Positions 44,607 to 54,141 of a stretch of DNA of 64,000 bases are shown piece after piece (the stretch's first letter is position 1; every line of letters begins with the position of its first letter). The notes below the pieces were generated by a model. The model made no database searches and was not told the DNA's origin. It was given only the letters and a program-made list of their open reading frames with translations. The stretch comes from Bifidobacterium angulatum DSM 20098 = JCM 7096 (lineage in GTDB: Bacteria; Actinomycetota; Actinomycetes; Actinomycetales; Bifidobacteriaceae): positions 1,674,001 through 1,738,000 of the forward strand of contig NZ_AP012322.1 of NCBI RefSeq assembly GCF_001025155.1, written 5' to 3'. Both the position numbers and the translations under genes were made by a program.

Positions 44607-45227
44607 TCAACGGAACAGGCTGATACCACGGCGGGCGACACAGTAGGCGTTGCCCAGCCACGCGTGGCGGGAGTTCGGCCAGACCGCGCCAAGACGCGGG
44701 GCATTCTGACTCATCCAAATACTCGGCACACGCCCATCCGTCGACCGCGAGCCAAGCAGATTGAACCCGTTCTTGACCTCCAGCCAGTCAGGATGCTGGG
44801 TGGCGATGGCAAGCCCCTCCTCAAGGGTAAGCGGGAGGCGATCGTCGGCATCGATGAGCTTACGCGCCACATCGGGCTCACGATTGAGATAGCAGGTTCC
44901 GGTATGCGGCTCGATCGCCAGATAGAACGGCCCCTCAGGCGGCTCGAATCCGTCCTGCGGAAGAAAACTGGCGATATCACGCGGCGGCATGGTGGTGAAC
45001 CCGGCCATGCGATTGATGGAGGTTCGGGCGATCAACGATTCGGGCGACACCAGCTCACGTGTGGGAATCAGCAGAATCTCAGCCCCCAAGTCGGAGTCCT
45101 CCAACGCACGGATAAGCGGACGCGCCAGCGCACGGAACGCGTCGGCCGACATATCGGCCACATCCGGGTATCCCAACGCCACGATTCGATCCAGCTGCTT
45201 TTGCGCCTCTTCTGATGCCTTCGACAT
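44607..45227 (-). CDS. DUF5701-like protein of unknown function
   Basis: 206 aa from the ATG at 45225-45227. Recognisable features are PPRDIASFLPQDGFEPPEGP in the middle, TYLNREPDVA-like and LPLTLEEGLAIATQHPDWLE segments, and a C-terminal GFNLLGSRSTDGRVPSIWMS ... WLGNAYCVARRGISLF, which match my memory of the actinobacterial DUF5701 family. There is no known activity. No Shine-Dalgarno sequence precedes the start; TACACT (45235-45240) ends 7 nt before ATG. It is upstream of the repeat cluster at 44299-44435, so the cluster is in its 3' region. Confidence 0.7.
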   Translation of the reverse strand: MSKASEEAQKQLDRIVALGYPDVADMSADAFRALARPLIRALEDSDLGAEILLIPTRELVSPESLIARTSINRMAGFTTMPPRDIASFLPQDGFEPPEGPFYLAIEPHTGTCYLNREPDVARKLIDADDRLPLTLEEGLAIATQHPDWLEVKNGFNLLGSRSTDGRVPSIWMSQNAPRLGAVWPNSRHAWLGNAYCVARRGISLFR

Positions 45228-45234
45228 GTCTACT

Positions 45235-45240
45235 AGTGTA
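45235..45240 (-). promoter_or_regulatory. -10 box of a likely leaderless promoter (DUF5701 gene)
   Basis: TACACT on the minus strand ends exactly 7 nt before the ATG at 45227. No ribosome binding site is visible. Confidence 0.45.
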
Positions 45241-45525
45241 CGCACCATGCACGAGCGTTTCCGCCAGCGCAGCACCACGCCAGACCCACGGCATGCGAAT
45301 CATACCGCCGAACAACCATACAACCAGCCGAAACCCCGGCAGGCACCGACGCGCAGACCACCATACGGCCACCATACGGATAGCGGAAACGGCTTGACTG
45401 CACGTTTTCGTAGAATTAAACAACGCGTGTGGCCGCCCACGACGTCGTTTGGGGCCGGCTGGTCGACCTCAAGCGTGAATCATACGAAATTTGCAACAAT
45501 TCCATCATGTAAGCGAGAGGTTGTT

Positions 45526-46620
45526 ATGTCCGAAAAAATCAAAGTCGGCATTCTCGGAGCTACGGGTATGGTCGGTCAGCGTTTCGTCACGCTGCTCGAA
45601 AACCATCCGTGGTTTGAACTGGTCACCCTTGCCGCATCCGCGCATAGCGCCGGCAAGACCTACGAGGAAGCCATCGGCGGCCGCTGGAAGATGGAAACCC
45701 CGATGCCCGAGTTCGTCAAGAACATGGTGGTCAAGAACGTGGCCGACGTTGAAGACGTGGTCAAGGACGTCGACTTCGTATTCTCCGCAGTGAACATGCC
45801 GAAGGACGAGATTCGCGCCATCGAAGAGGAATACGCGAAAACCGAAACCCCGGTGGTATCCAACAACAGCGCCCACCGCTGGACGCCGGACGTGCCGATG
45901 GTCGTGCCGGAGATCAATCCGCAGCATTATGCGATCATCGAACACCAGAGGAAGCGTCTCGGCACCACGCATGGCTTCATCGCCGTCAAGCCGAACTGCT
46001 CCATTCAGGCCTACACCCCGGCACTGGCCGCATGGCAGGAGTTCGAGCCGCATGAGGTTATCGTAAGCACCTACCAGGCCATTTCCGGCGCTGGCAAGAC
46101 CTTCAAGGATTGGCCGGAAATGGTGGGCAACATCATTCCGTTCATCTCCGGCGAAGAGGCGAAGTCCGAGAAGGAACCGCTGAAGGTCTTCGGCCACGTG
46201 GACGAAGCCAAGGGCGAGATCGTGCCGTTCGACGGCCCGCTGAAGATCACGTCGCAGTGCATCCGCGTGCCCGTGCTCAACGGCCACACCGCCACCGTGT
46301 TCATCAACTTCGGCAAGAACCCGACCAAGGATGAGCTCATCGACCGTCTGGTCAACTACACCAGCAAGGCCGCTGAACTCGGCCTGCCGCACGCCCCGAA
46401 GCAGTTCATCCAGTACCTGACCGAGGACGATCGCCCGCAGGTGCTCAAGGATGTGGACTACGAGGGCGGCATGGGCGTCTCCATCGGACGCCTGCGCGAG
46501 GATTCCATCTTCGATTGGAAGTTCGTGGGACTGGCGCACAACACCCTGCGTGGTGCCGCCGGCGGCGCTCTGGAAAGCGCCGAAATGCTCAAGGCATTGG
46601 GCTACATCACCAAGAAGTGA
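45526..46620 (+). CDS. asd: Aspartate-semialdehyde dehydrogenase
   Basis: 364 aa from ATG 45526 with GAGAGG upstream. It reduces aspartyl phosphate to aspartate semialdehyde, feeding lysine (DAP), threonine and methionine synthesis. The N-terminal NADP motif is KVGILGATGMVGQRFVTLL, the catalytic Cys is near residue 158 (AVKPNCSIQ), and EYAKTETPVVSNNSAHRW and IRVPVLNGHTATVFI are conserved. The motif pattern is that of the archaeal/fungal-type enzyme rather than the E. coli type. It is convergent with the split aspartokinase genes that supply its substrate. The 298-bp gap upstream (45228-45525) holds no gene I can support. Confidence 0.96.
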   Translation: MSEKIKVGILGATGMVGQRFVTLLENHPWFELVTLAASAHSAGKTYEEAIGGRWKMETPMPEFVKNMVVKNVADVEDVVKDVDFVFSAVNMPKDEIRAIEEEYAKTETPVVSNNSAHRWTPDVPMVVPEINPQHYAIIEHQRKRLGTTHGFIAVKPNCSIQAYTPALAAWQEFEPHEVIVSTYQAISGAGKTFKDWPEMVGNIIPFISGEEAKSEKEPLKVFGHVDEAKGEIVPFDGPLKITSQCIRVPVLNGHTATVFINFGKNPTKDELIDRLVNYTSKAAELGLPHAPKQFIQYLTEDDRPQVLKDVDYEGGMGVSIGRLREDSIFDWKFVGLAHNTLRGAAGGALESAEMLKALGYITKK

Positions 46621-46686
46621 TTCGCGGCGATGCGGTAATGCGGTAATGCGCCGCATATAACGCACGCGTTCGCATCAATACATCGC

Positions 46687-46731
46687 AGAAACGGAGGCCG
46701 GGTCGGTAAAACCGATCCGGCCTCCGTTTCT
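46687..46731. terminator. Bidirectional terminator after asd
   Basis: A long stem (outer arms 46687-46701 and 46717-46731, plus inner GTCGG/CCGAT) around a TAAAA loop, with AGAAA/TTTCT ends. It can act in both directions between asd and the convergent aspartokinase genes. Confidence 0.82.
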
Positions 46732-46852
46732 GCGCTTATATGGCTGATGCCGCGCAGCATGGCTTGCAGGGAGGCTCGATGCGAAAAACGGTACGCAGCA
46801 TGATGCGCGAATACGCAAATATGCAAACGCACAAACATGCTTACATAACACT

Positions 46853-46889
46853 TGAGGCGGGCCCACACGCTTGCGTGGAACCCGCCTCA
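46853..46889 (-). terminator. Terminator after the aspartokinase regulatory gene
   Basis: A 9-bp outer stem (46853-46861 and 46881-46889) with an inner CCAC/GTGG stem, 30 nt after the stop codon on the minus strand and followed by TTATG. Confidence 0.65.
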
Positions 46890-46917
46890 TGCGGAAAACG
46901 TCGAGTCGGAACCCGAA

Positions 46918-47481
46918 TCAGCGACCGGTGCCGCCGTACACCACGGCCTCCACCTGGTCGGAGTCAAGACCGTACGCGGTGTGCAGCGCCTTGACGGCGT
47001 CGTTGAGCTGATCCAGCGGCACCAGGGCGGCGATACGGATCTCGGAAGTGGAGATGATCAGCACGTTGATGCCCTTGTCGCTCAATGCGTTGAAGAACTT
47101 GGCGGCCAGGCCGGAATGGGTTTTCATACCGACGCCCACCACGGCGACCTTACCCACGTTGGAATCCACGTCAAAGGACTTGTAACCGAGTACATCGTGC
47201 TTTTCGATGAGGATCTCCTGCACCTGCTTGACCGCGGATTCGGGCACGGTGAAGGAAATGTCGGCGGTGCCGACGGAAGCGCCCGCCTGCACGATCATGT
47301 CGACGTTCACGCCGGCCATGGCCAGCTCGGTAAACACCTTGGCCGCCATGCCGGGCTCGTTCGGCACGCCACGCACGGTGGCCAAAGCCTCGCTGCGGTC
47401 GTGCGCAACACCGGAGATGACCGGGGCCTCCGGGCCAAGATCGGGGAACAGGTCGCCCATGGATTCGTTCTTATCGCTCAT
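46918..47481 (-). CDS. Aspartokinase regulatory (ACT-domain) subunit
   Basis: 187 aa. The sequence corresponds to the C-terminal regulatory half of aspartokinase: two ACT domains (ISGVAHDRSEALATVRGVPN..., then VGKVAVVGVGMKTHSGLAAKFFNAL), which in homologues bind lysine and threonine for feedback inhibition. In related actinobacteria this region is produced both as part of full-length LysC and from an internal start. Here it is a separate gene, 42 nt downstream of the catalytic gene, with its own GAAGGC-like site. The two polypeptides probably assemble into an alpha2beta2-like enzyme. Confidence 0.85.
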   Translation of the reverse strand: MSDKNESMGDLFPDLGPEAPVISGVAHDRSEALATVRGVPNEPGMAAKVFTELAMAGVNVDMIVQAGASVGTADISFTVPESAVKQVQEILIEKHDVLGYKSFDVDSNVGKVAVVGVGMKTHSGLAAKFFNALSDKGINVLIISTSEIRIAALVPLDQLNDAVKALHTAYGLDSDQVEAVVYGGTGR

Positions 47482-47523
47482 GTTCTCTTGCCTTCGCTTC
47501 TGTTGGGATGGGGATTTCGTTGA

Positions 47524-48288
47524 CTAGTCGAGATTCGGCAGCGTGCGCGGGTCCACACCATTCGGCACGACCAGCGTGCCCGGCCTGTGGGAGAAGGACG
47601 AACGCACATGCAACGGCATGTTGAAACGCTGGGCGTATTCGACGCAGCGCAGCGCAAGCACCTTCGAACCGCATGCGGCCATTTCAAGAATCGAATCGTA
47701 GTCGATGCTGGGAATGCGCTTGGCGGTCGGGACGATGCGCGGATCGGCGGTGAAAATGCCATCCACATCGGTGTAGATCTCGCACATGTCGGCATCGAGG
47801 GCAACCGCCAAAGCGACTGCGGAGGTATCGGACCCGCCACGACCGAGCGTGGTGGCGTCGCCGTTGGCGTTGATGCCCTGGAAACCGGCGACAATCGCCA
47901 CATCGCCTTCCTCAAGCGCATGCTTCACGCGATCCGGCTTCACGGACTTGATATGCGCCGCACCATACCGAGTGTCGGTGAAGAAGCCGGCCTGTTGACC
48001 AGTGAAGGAACGTGCGCTGGCGCCTTCGGCGTGGATGGCCATGGCGAGCAGGCTCATGGAGATGCGTTCGCCTGCGGTCATCAGCATATCCATCTCGCGC
48101 TCGGGCGGGTTGGAATCGATACTCAGCGCCTGATCGATGAGATCGTCGGTGGTATCGCCCATGGCCGAAACGACCACTGCAACGGAATTGCCCTTTTTCT
48201 TCGTCTCCACAACACGGCGGGCGACGCGCTTGATGGATTCGGCGTCGGCCACGGAGGAGCCGCCGTATTTCTGCACGATGAGAGCCAC
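47524..48288 (-). CDS. Aspartokinase catalytic subunit (amino-acid kinase domain only)
   Basis: 254 aa from a GTG start (48286-48288) preceded by AGGATAGGA. It phosphorylates aspartate to aspartyl-4-phosphate. The kinase motif KYGGSSV is at residues 7-13; [38 protein letters not shown] and the [13 protein letters not shown] motif are conserved. The protein ends ([20 protein letters not shown]) exactly where the linker to the ACT domains would begin in a fused LysC. The ACT domains are encoded by the next gene. Convergent asd (45526) acts on its product. Confidence 0.93.
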   Translation of the reverse strand: MALIVQKYGGSSVADAESIKRVARRVVETKKKGNSVAVVVSAMGDTTDDLIDQALSIDSNPPEREMDMLMTAGERISMSLLAMAIHAEGASARSFTGQQAGFFTDTRYGAAHIKSVKPDRVKHALEEGDVAIVAGFQGINANGDATTLGRGGSDTSAVALAVALDADMCEIYTDVDGIFTADPRIVPTAKRIPSIDYDSILEMAACGSKVLALRCVEYAQRFNMPLHVRSSFSHRPGTLVVPNGVDPRTLPNLD

Positions 48289-48431
48289 TGCTGTCCTATC
48301 CTCTGTCTTGAAAGTTTTCAAACCCGCGTCTCATAGTACGCAAGTGTGACGATTATATGGAGAAGCGTATTACCGTTCTTGACCCCGTTCACGATTTGGG
48401 ACGATGCCGATGCCAGTAATACAGCTGACCA

Positions 48432-49034
48432 TCAGGCTTCCCTACGACCGGAAAGCGCACGGCCGAGCGTTATCTCGTCGGCATATTCAAGATCGCTTCC
48501 CACGGGCAACCCGCTTGCCAGACGCGTCACCTTGATGCCGACCTGGCTGAGCAACCGGCTCAGATAGGTGGTCGTGGCCTCGCCTTCGATATTCGGGTCG
48601 AGTGCAAGGATCACCTCGGTAACGCTGCCGTCGCCCAATCGTTCCAGCAGCTTGGCGATGTTCAGATCGTTGGGCCCCACGTTCGCCATGGGGTTAATGG
48701 CGCCACCGAGCACATGGTACAGGCCGTGGTATTCGCGGGTGCGTTCGATGCTCATCACGTCCTTGGGCTCCTCGACCACGCAGATGATGCTGTGATCGCG
48801 GCGCGGGTCCAGACATACCGGGCATGGCGACGCCTCGCATACGTTTCCGCACACCTCGCAGAACTTCACCTTCGCTTTCACCTCGGTGATGGCATCGGCC
48901 AGATCGGCCGCCTCACGTTCGTCACTGCCCAAGATGTAGAAAGCGATGCGCTGAGCGCCTTTGGGACCGATTCCCGGCAGTTTGGAAAAAGCATCGATCA
49001 GCCGTTGGATCGCACCGTCATAAGCCAATGCCAT
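48432..49034 (-). CDS. recR: Recombination mediator RecR
   Basis: 200 aa. RecR acts with RecO in loading RecA at gaps. The helix-hairpin-helix ([20 protein letters not shown]) and zinc finger (Cys59, Cys62, Cys71, Cys74) are clear, as is the Toprim domain ([32 protein letters not shown]). Start ATG is preceded by GAGGAG and lies 3 nt after the dnaX stop, the usual dnaX-recR pairing (ybaB is absent here). Confidence 0.97.
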   Translation of the reverse strand: MALAYDGAIQRLIDAFSKLPGIGPKGAQRIAFYILGSDEREAADLADAITEVKAKVKFCEVCGNVCEASPCPVCLDPRRDHSIICVVEEPKDVMSIERTREYHGLYHVLGGAINPMANVGPNDLNIAKLLERLGDGSVTEVILALDPNIEGEATTTYLSRLLSQVGIKVTRLASGLPVGSDLEYADEITLGRALSGRREA

Positions 49035-49037
49035 GCG

Positions 49038-51758
49038 TCACTCCTCCGTATGCTTCGTTGTCTGGTGCATGTTACGCGGATTGTGCGGATCGTCGGCCGT
49101 GAACTCCTCGACCTTCTTGACCTCGAACAGGCGCTTGATGTCGTCCATGCTCATGGCCGTAGCCTCCCCCAGGGATTCGTCACTCATCGAGTACTCATCC
49201 TCGTCCGCGGCAACCTGCGGCTGAGGCGGCGCGGCTGCAGCTGCGGACATAGCCCACGGGTCGGGTTCCACCGCCGGGTCGATAGCCAGTTCAGGCCCCG
49301 GAGGGATAGGTTCGCCTGACGCCTGCCATGGGTCAGTCGCCGCGAGCTGGCTGGTGCCGGCATTCTCCTGCTGCTGGACATGCTCGCCTGCGGAGGCACC
49401 CCAATGCGGTTCCTGGGCAGCGTAATCACGCCCCTGCGCATTATGACGACTCGCATCGCCCGTCACGGATTCACCGGTTGCAGACGGTGCCGTCACCGTT
49501 GCGGACTGTTCCGAAGCGGACGATGCAGATTGTGCAGATGCCGATTGTGCGGATGCCGTTGGTACGGCCCACGGATCGATGCCATCGCTGACATCCGGCA
49601 CCGCAACATGTTTGCTTTCATGCTCGCTCTGATGTTCGGGCTGCCCCTCGCCCTGACGATCGGGGTTCGCCGGCACAGCGGGCACTGCAGGCGTCGCCCA
49701 CGGGTCATCGTCGTCCCCCGCTACGGATTGCGCTTCGGCAGCTTGAGACGAGCCATTCCCGTTCTGCTCCGATGCTTGCGAAACCGGTCTTTCCGGGGCG
49801 AACCCGTTCAGCGATCGATGGGAGTCACCATCGTCGGACGCTCCCGGCTGTTCGTTCGACGCGTCGGATTGCTCACGGTCGGCATCATTGGAATTCTCCG
49901 CCCACTGCGAAGCGCCGGCCGCCGTGGAACGCATGTTCTCCTGAAGCACCTGGGCTTTGATGCGCTGCTGTTCGCTCGCCGGAAGCTGCTTGAACGCCGG
50001 CGCACGCACGCCATCGTCCGTCAGCCTGGTAGGAGCGATTTCAACGCGCTCGCCGAATGCCTTACGCACTTCGGCACGCACAATGTCCACGACCTTGGTG
50101 GTGCCGTCGATTTCTTCCTTGGCCACGGCCAGGGCGAATGCATATTTGCTCAATGCCTTATCGAATTTCAGCCATAGGCGAGGATTGCCGGATTTCGACT
50201 GGGCTTCATACTTGATGCGCAGTACTTTGCTGCGGGACACGTACCGACGCACGTCCTCGGGAAGATCGCGCACCAACGCATCCCATGTTTCGTCCGGGGT
50301 GCGGTTATTCGGCACAGTGGCATCCGGCTGCGTTCCCATCGCCCAGCCATCGGCCTGGAGATTCGCGGGAGCCGATACTACGGCAGGTGCGGATTCCGAG
50401 GCATCGGCCGCCTGTACGGGCACCGTCGTCGAGGGTGCCGGCGAAACCGTCACCCCAGCGTTTCCCCGGTCATGCTCCTGATTACGGGCCGCGCCGGCGA
50501 AACCGCCCTGCGCCGGCGCGCCGGCATGACGTGAAGCTCCGGCGAAACCGGTATGCGCGCCCGATGTGACGGCCGGCTTCGTATCGTGAGCAGCGGCATT
50601 GCCGCCGGGCGCGACTGGAACGGCAGCGGTCTGTTGCATGATGGACCATCCGCTCTCATGCTCGGCCAGCAGGCGTGCTGCGAGCAATTCCAATCGCATA
50701 CGCGGCGAAATGGCACCGGTCATAGTGCTCAACGTGGAGTTCATGGTGTCGGCCATTACCGTAAGTGCGGAAAGGCCGAGCGCCTTGGCCTGACGATGCA
50801 GCTCGTCCAGATCCTCGCCCTCGGCGGAGTCGGATAGCACGCTTTCCGCTCGATCGCCAGCCAGCGTAAGCACCATAAGATCACGTACACGAGCCAGAAG
50901 ATCCTCGACAAAACGACGGGGGTCGAAACCACCGACCACGACTTTCTGCACCACGTCGTACAGCGCTTCGCCATTGCCGTCGATAACCGCATCAACGGCC
51001 TGCCCGATAAGCGTTTCCGGCGTGAAACCCAGCAATGCCACGGAAGCGTCATGCGTGATGACCCCATCGACGGAACCAATCATCAGCTGGTCAAGCACCG
51101 ACAAGGTGTCTCGCATGGATCCGCCACCAGCGCGCATGGCCAGTTTCAGCACACCAGGCTCAGGCTTGATGCCTTCCTTGTCGCAGATCTGCTCAAGATA
51201 GGGGCCCATGATCTCCTGCGGCACCAGGCGGAACGGATAATGGTGGGTACGTGAGCGGATAGTGCCGATTACCTTGTCCGGTTCGGTGGTGGCAAAGATG
51301 AACATCACATGTTCCGGCGGCTCCTCAACGATTTTCAGCAAGGCGTTGAAGCCTTGCGGCGTAACCATATGCGCCTCGTCGAGAATAAAGATCTTGTAGC
51401 GGTCGCGAGCCGGCGCGAAACCGGCACGCTCGCGCAGTTCGCGGGCGTCATCGACGCCATTGTGCGAAGCCGCGTCGATTTCGACCACGTCGATGGAACC
51501 GGGGCCTCCGGTAGCGAGATCCTTGCACGACTCGCATTCGCCGCAGGGATGCGAGGTGGGACCTTTAGCGCAATTGACGCAACGCGCGAGAATACGCGCG
51601 GAACTGGTTTTGCCGCATCCCCGCGGCCCGGAAAACAGGTAGGCGTGCGTCAGCTTGCCTTCGTCAAGGGCCCTCATCAGTGGCACAGTGACTTGTTCCT
51701 GCCCGATAACGCCTTCGAACGTATCAGGGCGATAACGACGATAAAGGGCCAACGCCAT
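49038..51758 (-). CDS. dnaX: DNA polymerase III subunit gamma/tau
   Basis: 906 aa from ATG 51756-51758. It is the clamp-loader ATPase and links the polymerase cores. Walker A GPRGCGKTS is at 44-52; zinc-module cysteines are Cys63, Cys72, Cys75 and Cys78; Walker B is ILDEAH, and the sensor 1 motif FATTE follows. Residues ~370-906 are a long Ala/Gly/Ser/Gln-rich region interrupted by a folded segment (VRDLPEDVRRYVSRSKVLRI ... RKAFGERVEIAPTRL). It contains SAQSASAQSASSASEQSA short repeats. No slippery A-run frameshift signal is obvious for a separate gamma form. Confidence 0.96.
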   Translation of the reverse strand: MALALYRRYRPDTFEGVIGQEQVTVPLMRALDEGKLTHAYLFSGPRGCGKTSSARILARCVNCAKGPTSHPCGECESCKDLATGGPGSIDVVEIDAASHNGVDDARELRERAGFAPARDRYKIFILDEAHMVTPQGFNALLKIVEEPPEHVMFIFATTEPDKVIGTIRSRTHHYPFRLVPQEIMGPYLEQICDKEGIKPEPGVLKLAMRAGGGSMRDTLSVLDQLMIGSVDGVITHDASVALLGFTPETLIGQAVDAVIDGNGEALYDVVQKVVVGGFDPRRFVEDLLARVRDLMVLTLAGDRAESVLSDSAEGEDLDELHRQAKALGLSALTVMADTMNSTLSTMTGAISPRMRLELLAARLLAEHESGWSIMQQTAAVPVAPGGNAAAHDTKPAVTSGAHTGFAGASRHAGAPAQGGFAGAARNQEHDRGNAGVTVSPAPSTTVPVQAADASESAPAVVSAPANLQADGWAMGTQPDATVPNNRTPDETWDALVRDLPEDVRRYVSRSKVLRIKYEAQSKSGNPRLWLKFDKALSKYAFALAVAKEEIDGTTKVVDIVRAEVRKAFGERVEIAPTRLTDDGVRAPAFKQLPASEQQRIKAQVLQENMRSTAAGASQWAENSNDADREQSDASNEQPGASDDGDSHRSLNGFAPERPVSQASEQNGNGSSQAAEAQSVAGDDDDPWATPAVPAVPANPDRQGEGQPEHQSEHESKHVAVPDVSDGIDPWAVPTASAQSASAQSASSASEQSATVTAPSATGESVTGDASRHNAQGRDYAAQEPHWGASAGEHVQQQENAGTSQLAATDPWQASGEPIPPGPELAIDPAVEPDPWAMSAAAAAPPQPQVAADEDEYSMSDESLGEATAMSMDDIKRLFEVKKVEEFTADDPHNPRNMHQTTKHTEE

Positions 51759-51949
51759 AATTCTCAACACCTTCCGGTACTAGCCAGCACGCATCGCATA
51801 CGCACCGTCACCTTACCGCATTCCCGTCTCAACATCGTCTTGCCCGCTAAGGGGGAAGACGCACAACACATCTACTGTACTGATTTCCGCCTGCCAACAC
51901 CACAGCCCATCGTACGGTTGTATCCTGCATCATCCCGTACACTGGTGCT

Positions 51950-52555
51950 ATGAGCTCCGGTAATACCCCAATGCCCAGTGGAAAGGGCGACGCCCGGCGC
52001 GCAGCCATCGTGCGCGCGACACGCGACATATGTGCCGAACAGGGCTTCTCCAAAGTCACTGTCAGCGACATCGCGAACCGGGCACATATGACACGCTCCC
52101 TGTTCTACCACTATTTTTCCGATAAAGACGAGGTGGCGGATGCGGTTCTCGACGATGTGGTCGGCGACATTCTCGCGCAGCTGGAGCAGTGGGACGCCTC
52201 CCGCAAACCCGGAGACATCGACGGGTCGTTGAACGACTTCGTCAAGCTCATTCGCAAACTCATCGTGGAGGAAAGCCCCTTCTCGAACCGAATAGTCAAG
52301 GATGGCAACGCCGCGCTGTACATCCGTTTTCTCGACCGTATCACCGACCGCATAGCCGATATGTTGCAGCGGACCACCGCTCAGGATTTCGAGACCCACT
52401 ATGGCATGCCGATTATTTGCGTGCATGAAACGTTCATACTGCTGGTCTCCGGAATGATCTCGCTTATCCGCTCGCACCCTGACGTGCCGAATCTGACGGT
52501 GAAGAAGCTCATCGCGCAAACATTGCATCTCAACGATTACGTTCACCTCGATTAA
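51950..52555 (+). CDS. TetR-family transcriptional regulator
   Basis: 201 aa. The N-terminal TetR helix-turn-helix is clear (DICAEQGFSKVTVSDIANRAHMTRSLFYHYFSDKDEV, about residues 26-62). The C-terminal ligand-binding domain is helical and unassigned, with MISLIRSH near the end. TACACT ends 6 nt before ATG and no Shine-Dalgarno sequence is seen. It is divergent from dnaX and convergent with the lipid kinase gene; targets are unknown. Confidence 0.87.
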   Translation: MSSGNTPMPSGKGDARRAAIVRATRDICAEQGFSKVTVSDIANRAHMTRSLFYHYFSDKDEVADAVLDDVVGDILAQLEQWDASRKPGDIDGSLNDFVKLIRKLIVEESPFSNRIVKDGNAALYIRFLDRITDRIADMLQRTTAQDFETHYGMPIICVHETFILLVSGMISLIRSHPDVPNLTVKKLIAQTLHLNDYVHLD

Positions 52556-52612
52556 ACAGTCTCGGCTTCGTGCCGGCGTAATCCCGGGATGTTTTTCCGA
52601 TGCGTTCCCGGC

Positions 52613-53692
52613 TCATATGGCACGGCCATCGCGTGCGATGAACTGATCGATCTGTTCCTTGCCGCGCCGACCTCGATGCCAGTTGACAACCGCAGGAGGA
52701 AGGAGTACGCGCAACATCTGTTTGCGGGATTCGACATGCAACGGCAGCGGCCCCACGCACTCACCATCGGCCATCGCCGTAGGCGGCTCGTCACCATCAG
52801 CCGACCGCGTGATACTCACGGATCGCACGCGCTGCCAAGACAGGAATCGCGAGGCCAGCAACCTGCCATCATACGCGTGGCGCAAAGCTCGCATAAGCTC
52901 AACGCAGCCAGGCATACGATTCATCCACACCATGTCAAGCAATCCGTCGTCGAGGGACGAATACGGCGAAACCTCGATGCCGCCGCCGATATGCCTTGAA
53001 TTGGCCACTGTGAGCAGCGGTGTGGCCATATCCCATTCCTCGACGGTTCCGTCGGCCGTGGTGGCCTCGACGTGGTACCCGTATCGCTTCATATGCAGCA
53101 GTTCCGCAAGCACCGCGGCAAAGTAGCGCAACGATCCGCCCGGCAGTCGTGAACGGTTGGCTCGATCATTGATGCTCGCATCAATGCCGCAGGACAGCAT
53201 TCCCGCGAAGAAACGCCCGTTTCCAAGCCCGGCGTCACCTGCACCCGGCATGGCGTCGGCCAGGTTCTGCCCGCTCACATACCCCATGTCGATATCCATG
53301 CATGAGCCGCATACGATGGCCCCGACGATGCCCTCCACCGCAGTCTCGATACGGTTCACCGGCAACTTGAGTCCCCTGGCGAAATCATTGCCGGAGCCAA
53401 CCCCGACAATGCCCATTGGCGTGCCGCTATTCGCAACGGCATTGACACCCAGACTGACCATGCCGTCGCCACCGACCACAATCAGATAATCGTAGGTTCC
53501 TTGCGCGGCTTGCATGTTGGCAATGGATTCGGTAACAGTTTCGCCGGTCAGGTCCTTCGCCGCAAAACCGTGTGCCCTGCCTCGCTCATTCAGCAAATCC
53601 AGCACACGGCTGCCGGCTTTGGCTCCTTTGCCGTTGTTTGACGCCGGATTGCCGACTACCGCTACGATCGTATGCCGTTTCTGCTTGTTCAT
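52613..53692 (-). CDS. Diacylglycerol kinase/sphingosine-kinase-like lipid kinase
   Basis: 359 aa from ATG 53690-53692. The DAGK catalytic domain is clear: VVGNPASNNGKGAKAG near the N-terminus, then VVGGDGMVSLGVNAV and GIVGVGSGNDFARGLKLPVN. These match YegS/DgkB-type soluble lipid kinases that phosphorylate diacylglycerol for phospholipid recycling. Substrate is inferred. TATCGT 6 nt before the ATG suggests leaderless expression. The tad pilin genes begin just upstream on the same strand, with a 32-nt gap. Confidence 0.88.
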   Translation of the reverse strand: MNKQKRHTIVAVVGNPASNNGKGAKAGSRVLDLLNERGRAHGFAAKDLTGETVTESIANMQAAQGTYDYLIVVGGDGMVSLGVNAVANSGTPMGIVGVGSGNDFARGLKLPVNRIETAVEGIVGAIVCGSCMDIDMGYVSGQNLADAMPGAGDAGLGNGRFFAGMLSCGIDASINDRANRSRLPGGSLRYFAAVLAELLHMKRYGYHVEATTADGTVEEWDMATPLLTVANSRHIGGGIEVSPYSSLDDGLLDMVWMNRMPGCVELMRALRHAYDGRLLASRFLSWQRVRSVSITRSADGDEPPTAMADGECVGPLPLHVESRKQMLRVLLPPAVVNWHRGRRGKEQIDQFIARDGRAI

Positions 53693-53724
53693 AACCACAC
53701 GATACGCATCGCATGATGCGACAG

Positions 53725-54141
53725 TCAATCGCATGCCGAGGGACCGGCACGCGCCGAAGCGACGACCTTGGAAACCAGGGGTACGCCCACATGCATGGTT
53801 ACGCTCACCTCCACATCGCCCATATGCTCTCCTTCCATATGGCATGACACCATGCTGGCGTTATTCCCCTCAGCCACGGCTCCCGCCAGCGAACACGGAT
53901 CACGCCGACCGTTTCGCCAGGCAAGGGCCGCTGAGAATGCGGCCAGGTCAGCCGCAGATCTGGCCTGGGCATGGCGCACCGCAACATGCCCCGCTCCGCT
54001 CATCACGCTGACGAGTGTTGCAGCCACCATGACCAGCGCGACGCCCACCACGGTTCCAGACCCTTTATCCGACCGGTGCAGACGGATGCAGAGCCGCCGG
54101 ATCGGCAGAAGCAATCGCTGCAATTGACTACGTGCAATCAT
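53725..54141 (-). CDS. TadE-like pseudopilin (Rv3654c/TadF-type)
   Basis: 138 aa. A basic cytoplasmic start (RRLCIRLHRSDKGSG) precedes a hydrophobic helix (about residues 30-50, TVVGVALVMVAATLVSV), as in the TadE-like proteins encoded next to Tad secretion ATPases in actinobacteria. The prepilin Glu at +5 is absent, so it resembles the TadF-type rather than a major pilin. The start overlaps the upstream tadE stop by 4 nt. Likely a minor pseudopilin of the Tad pilus. Confidence 0.75.
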   Translation of the reverse strand: MIARSQLQRLLLPIRRLCIRLHRSDKGSGTVVGVALVMVAATLVSVMSGAGHVAVRHAQARSAADLAAFSAALAWRNGRRDPCSLAGAVAEGNNASMVSCHMEGEHMGDVEVSVTMHVGVPLVSKVVASARAGPSACD

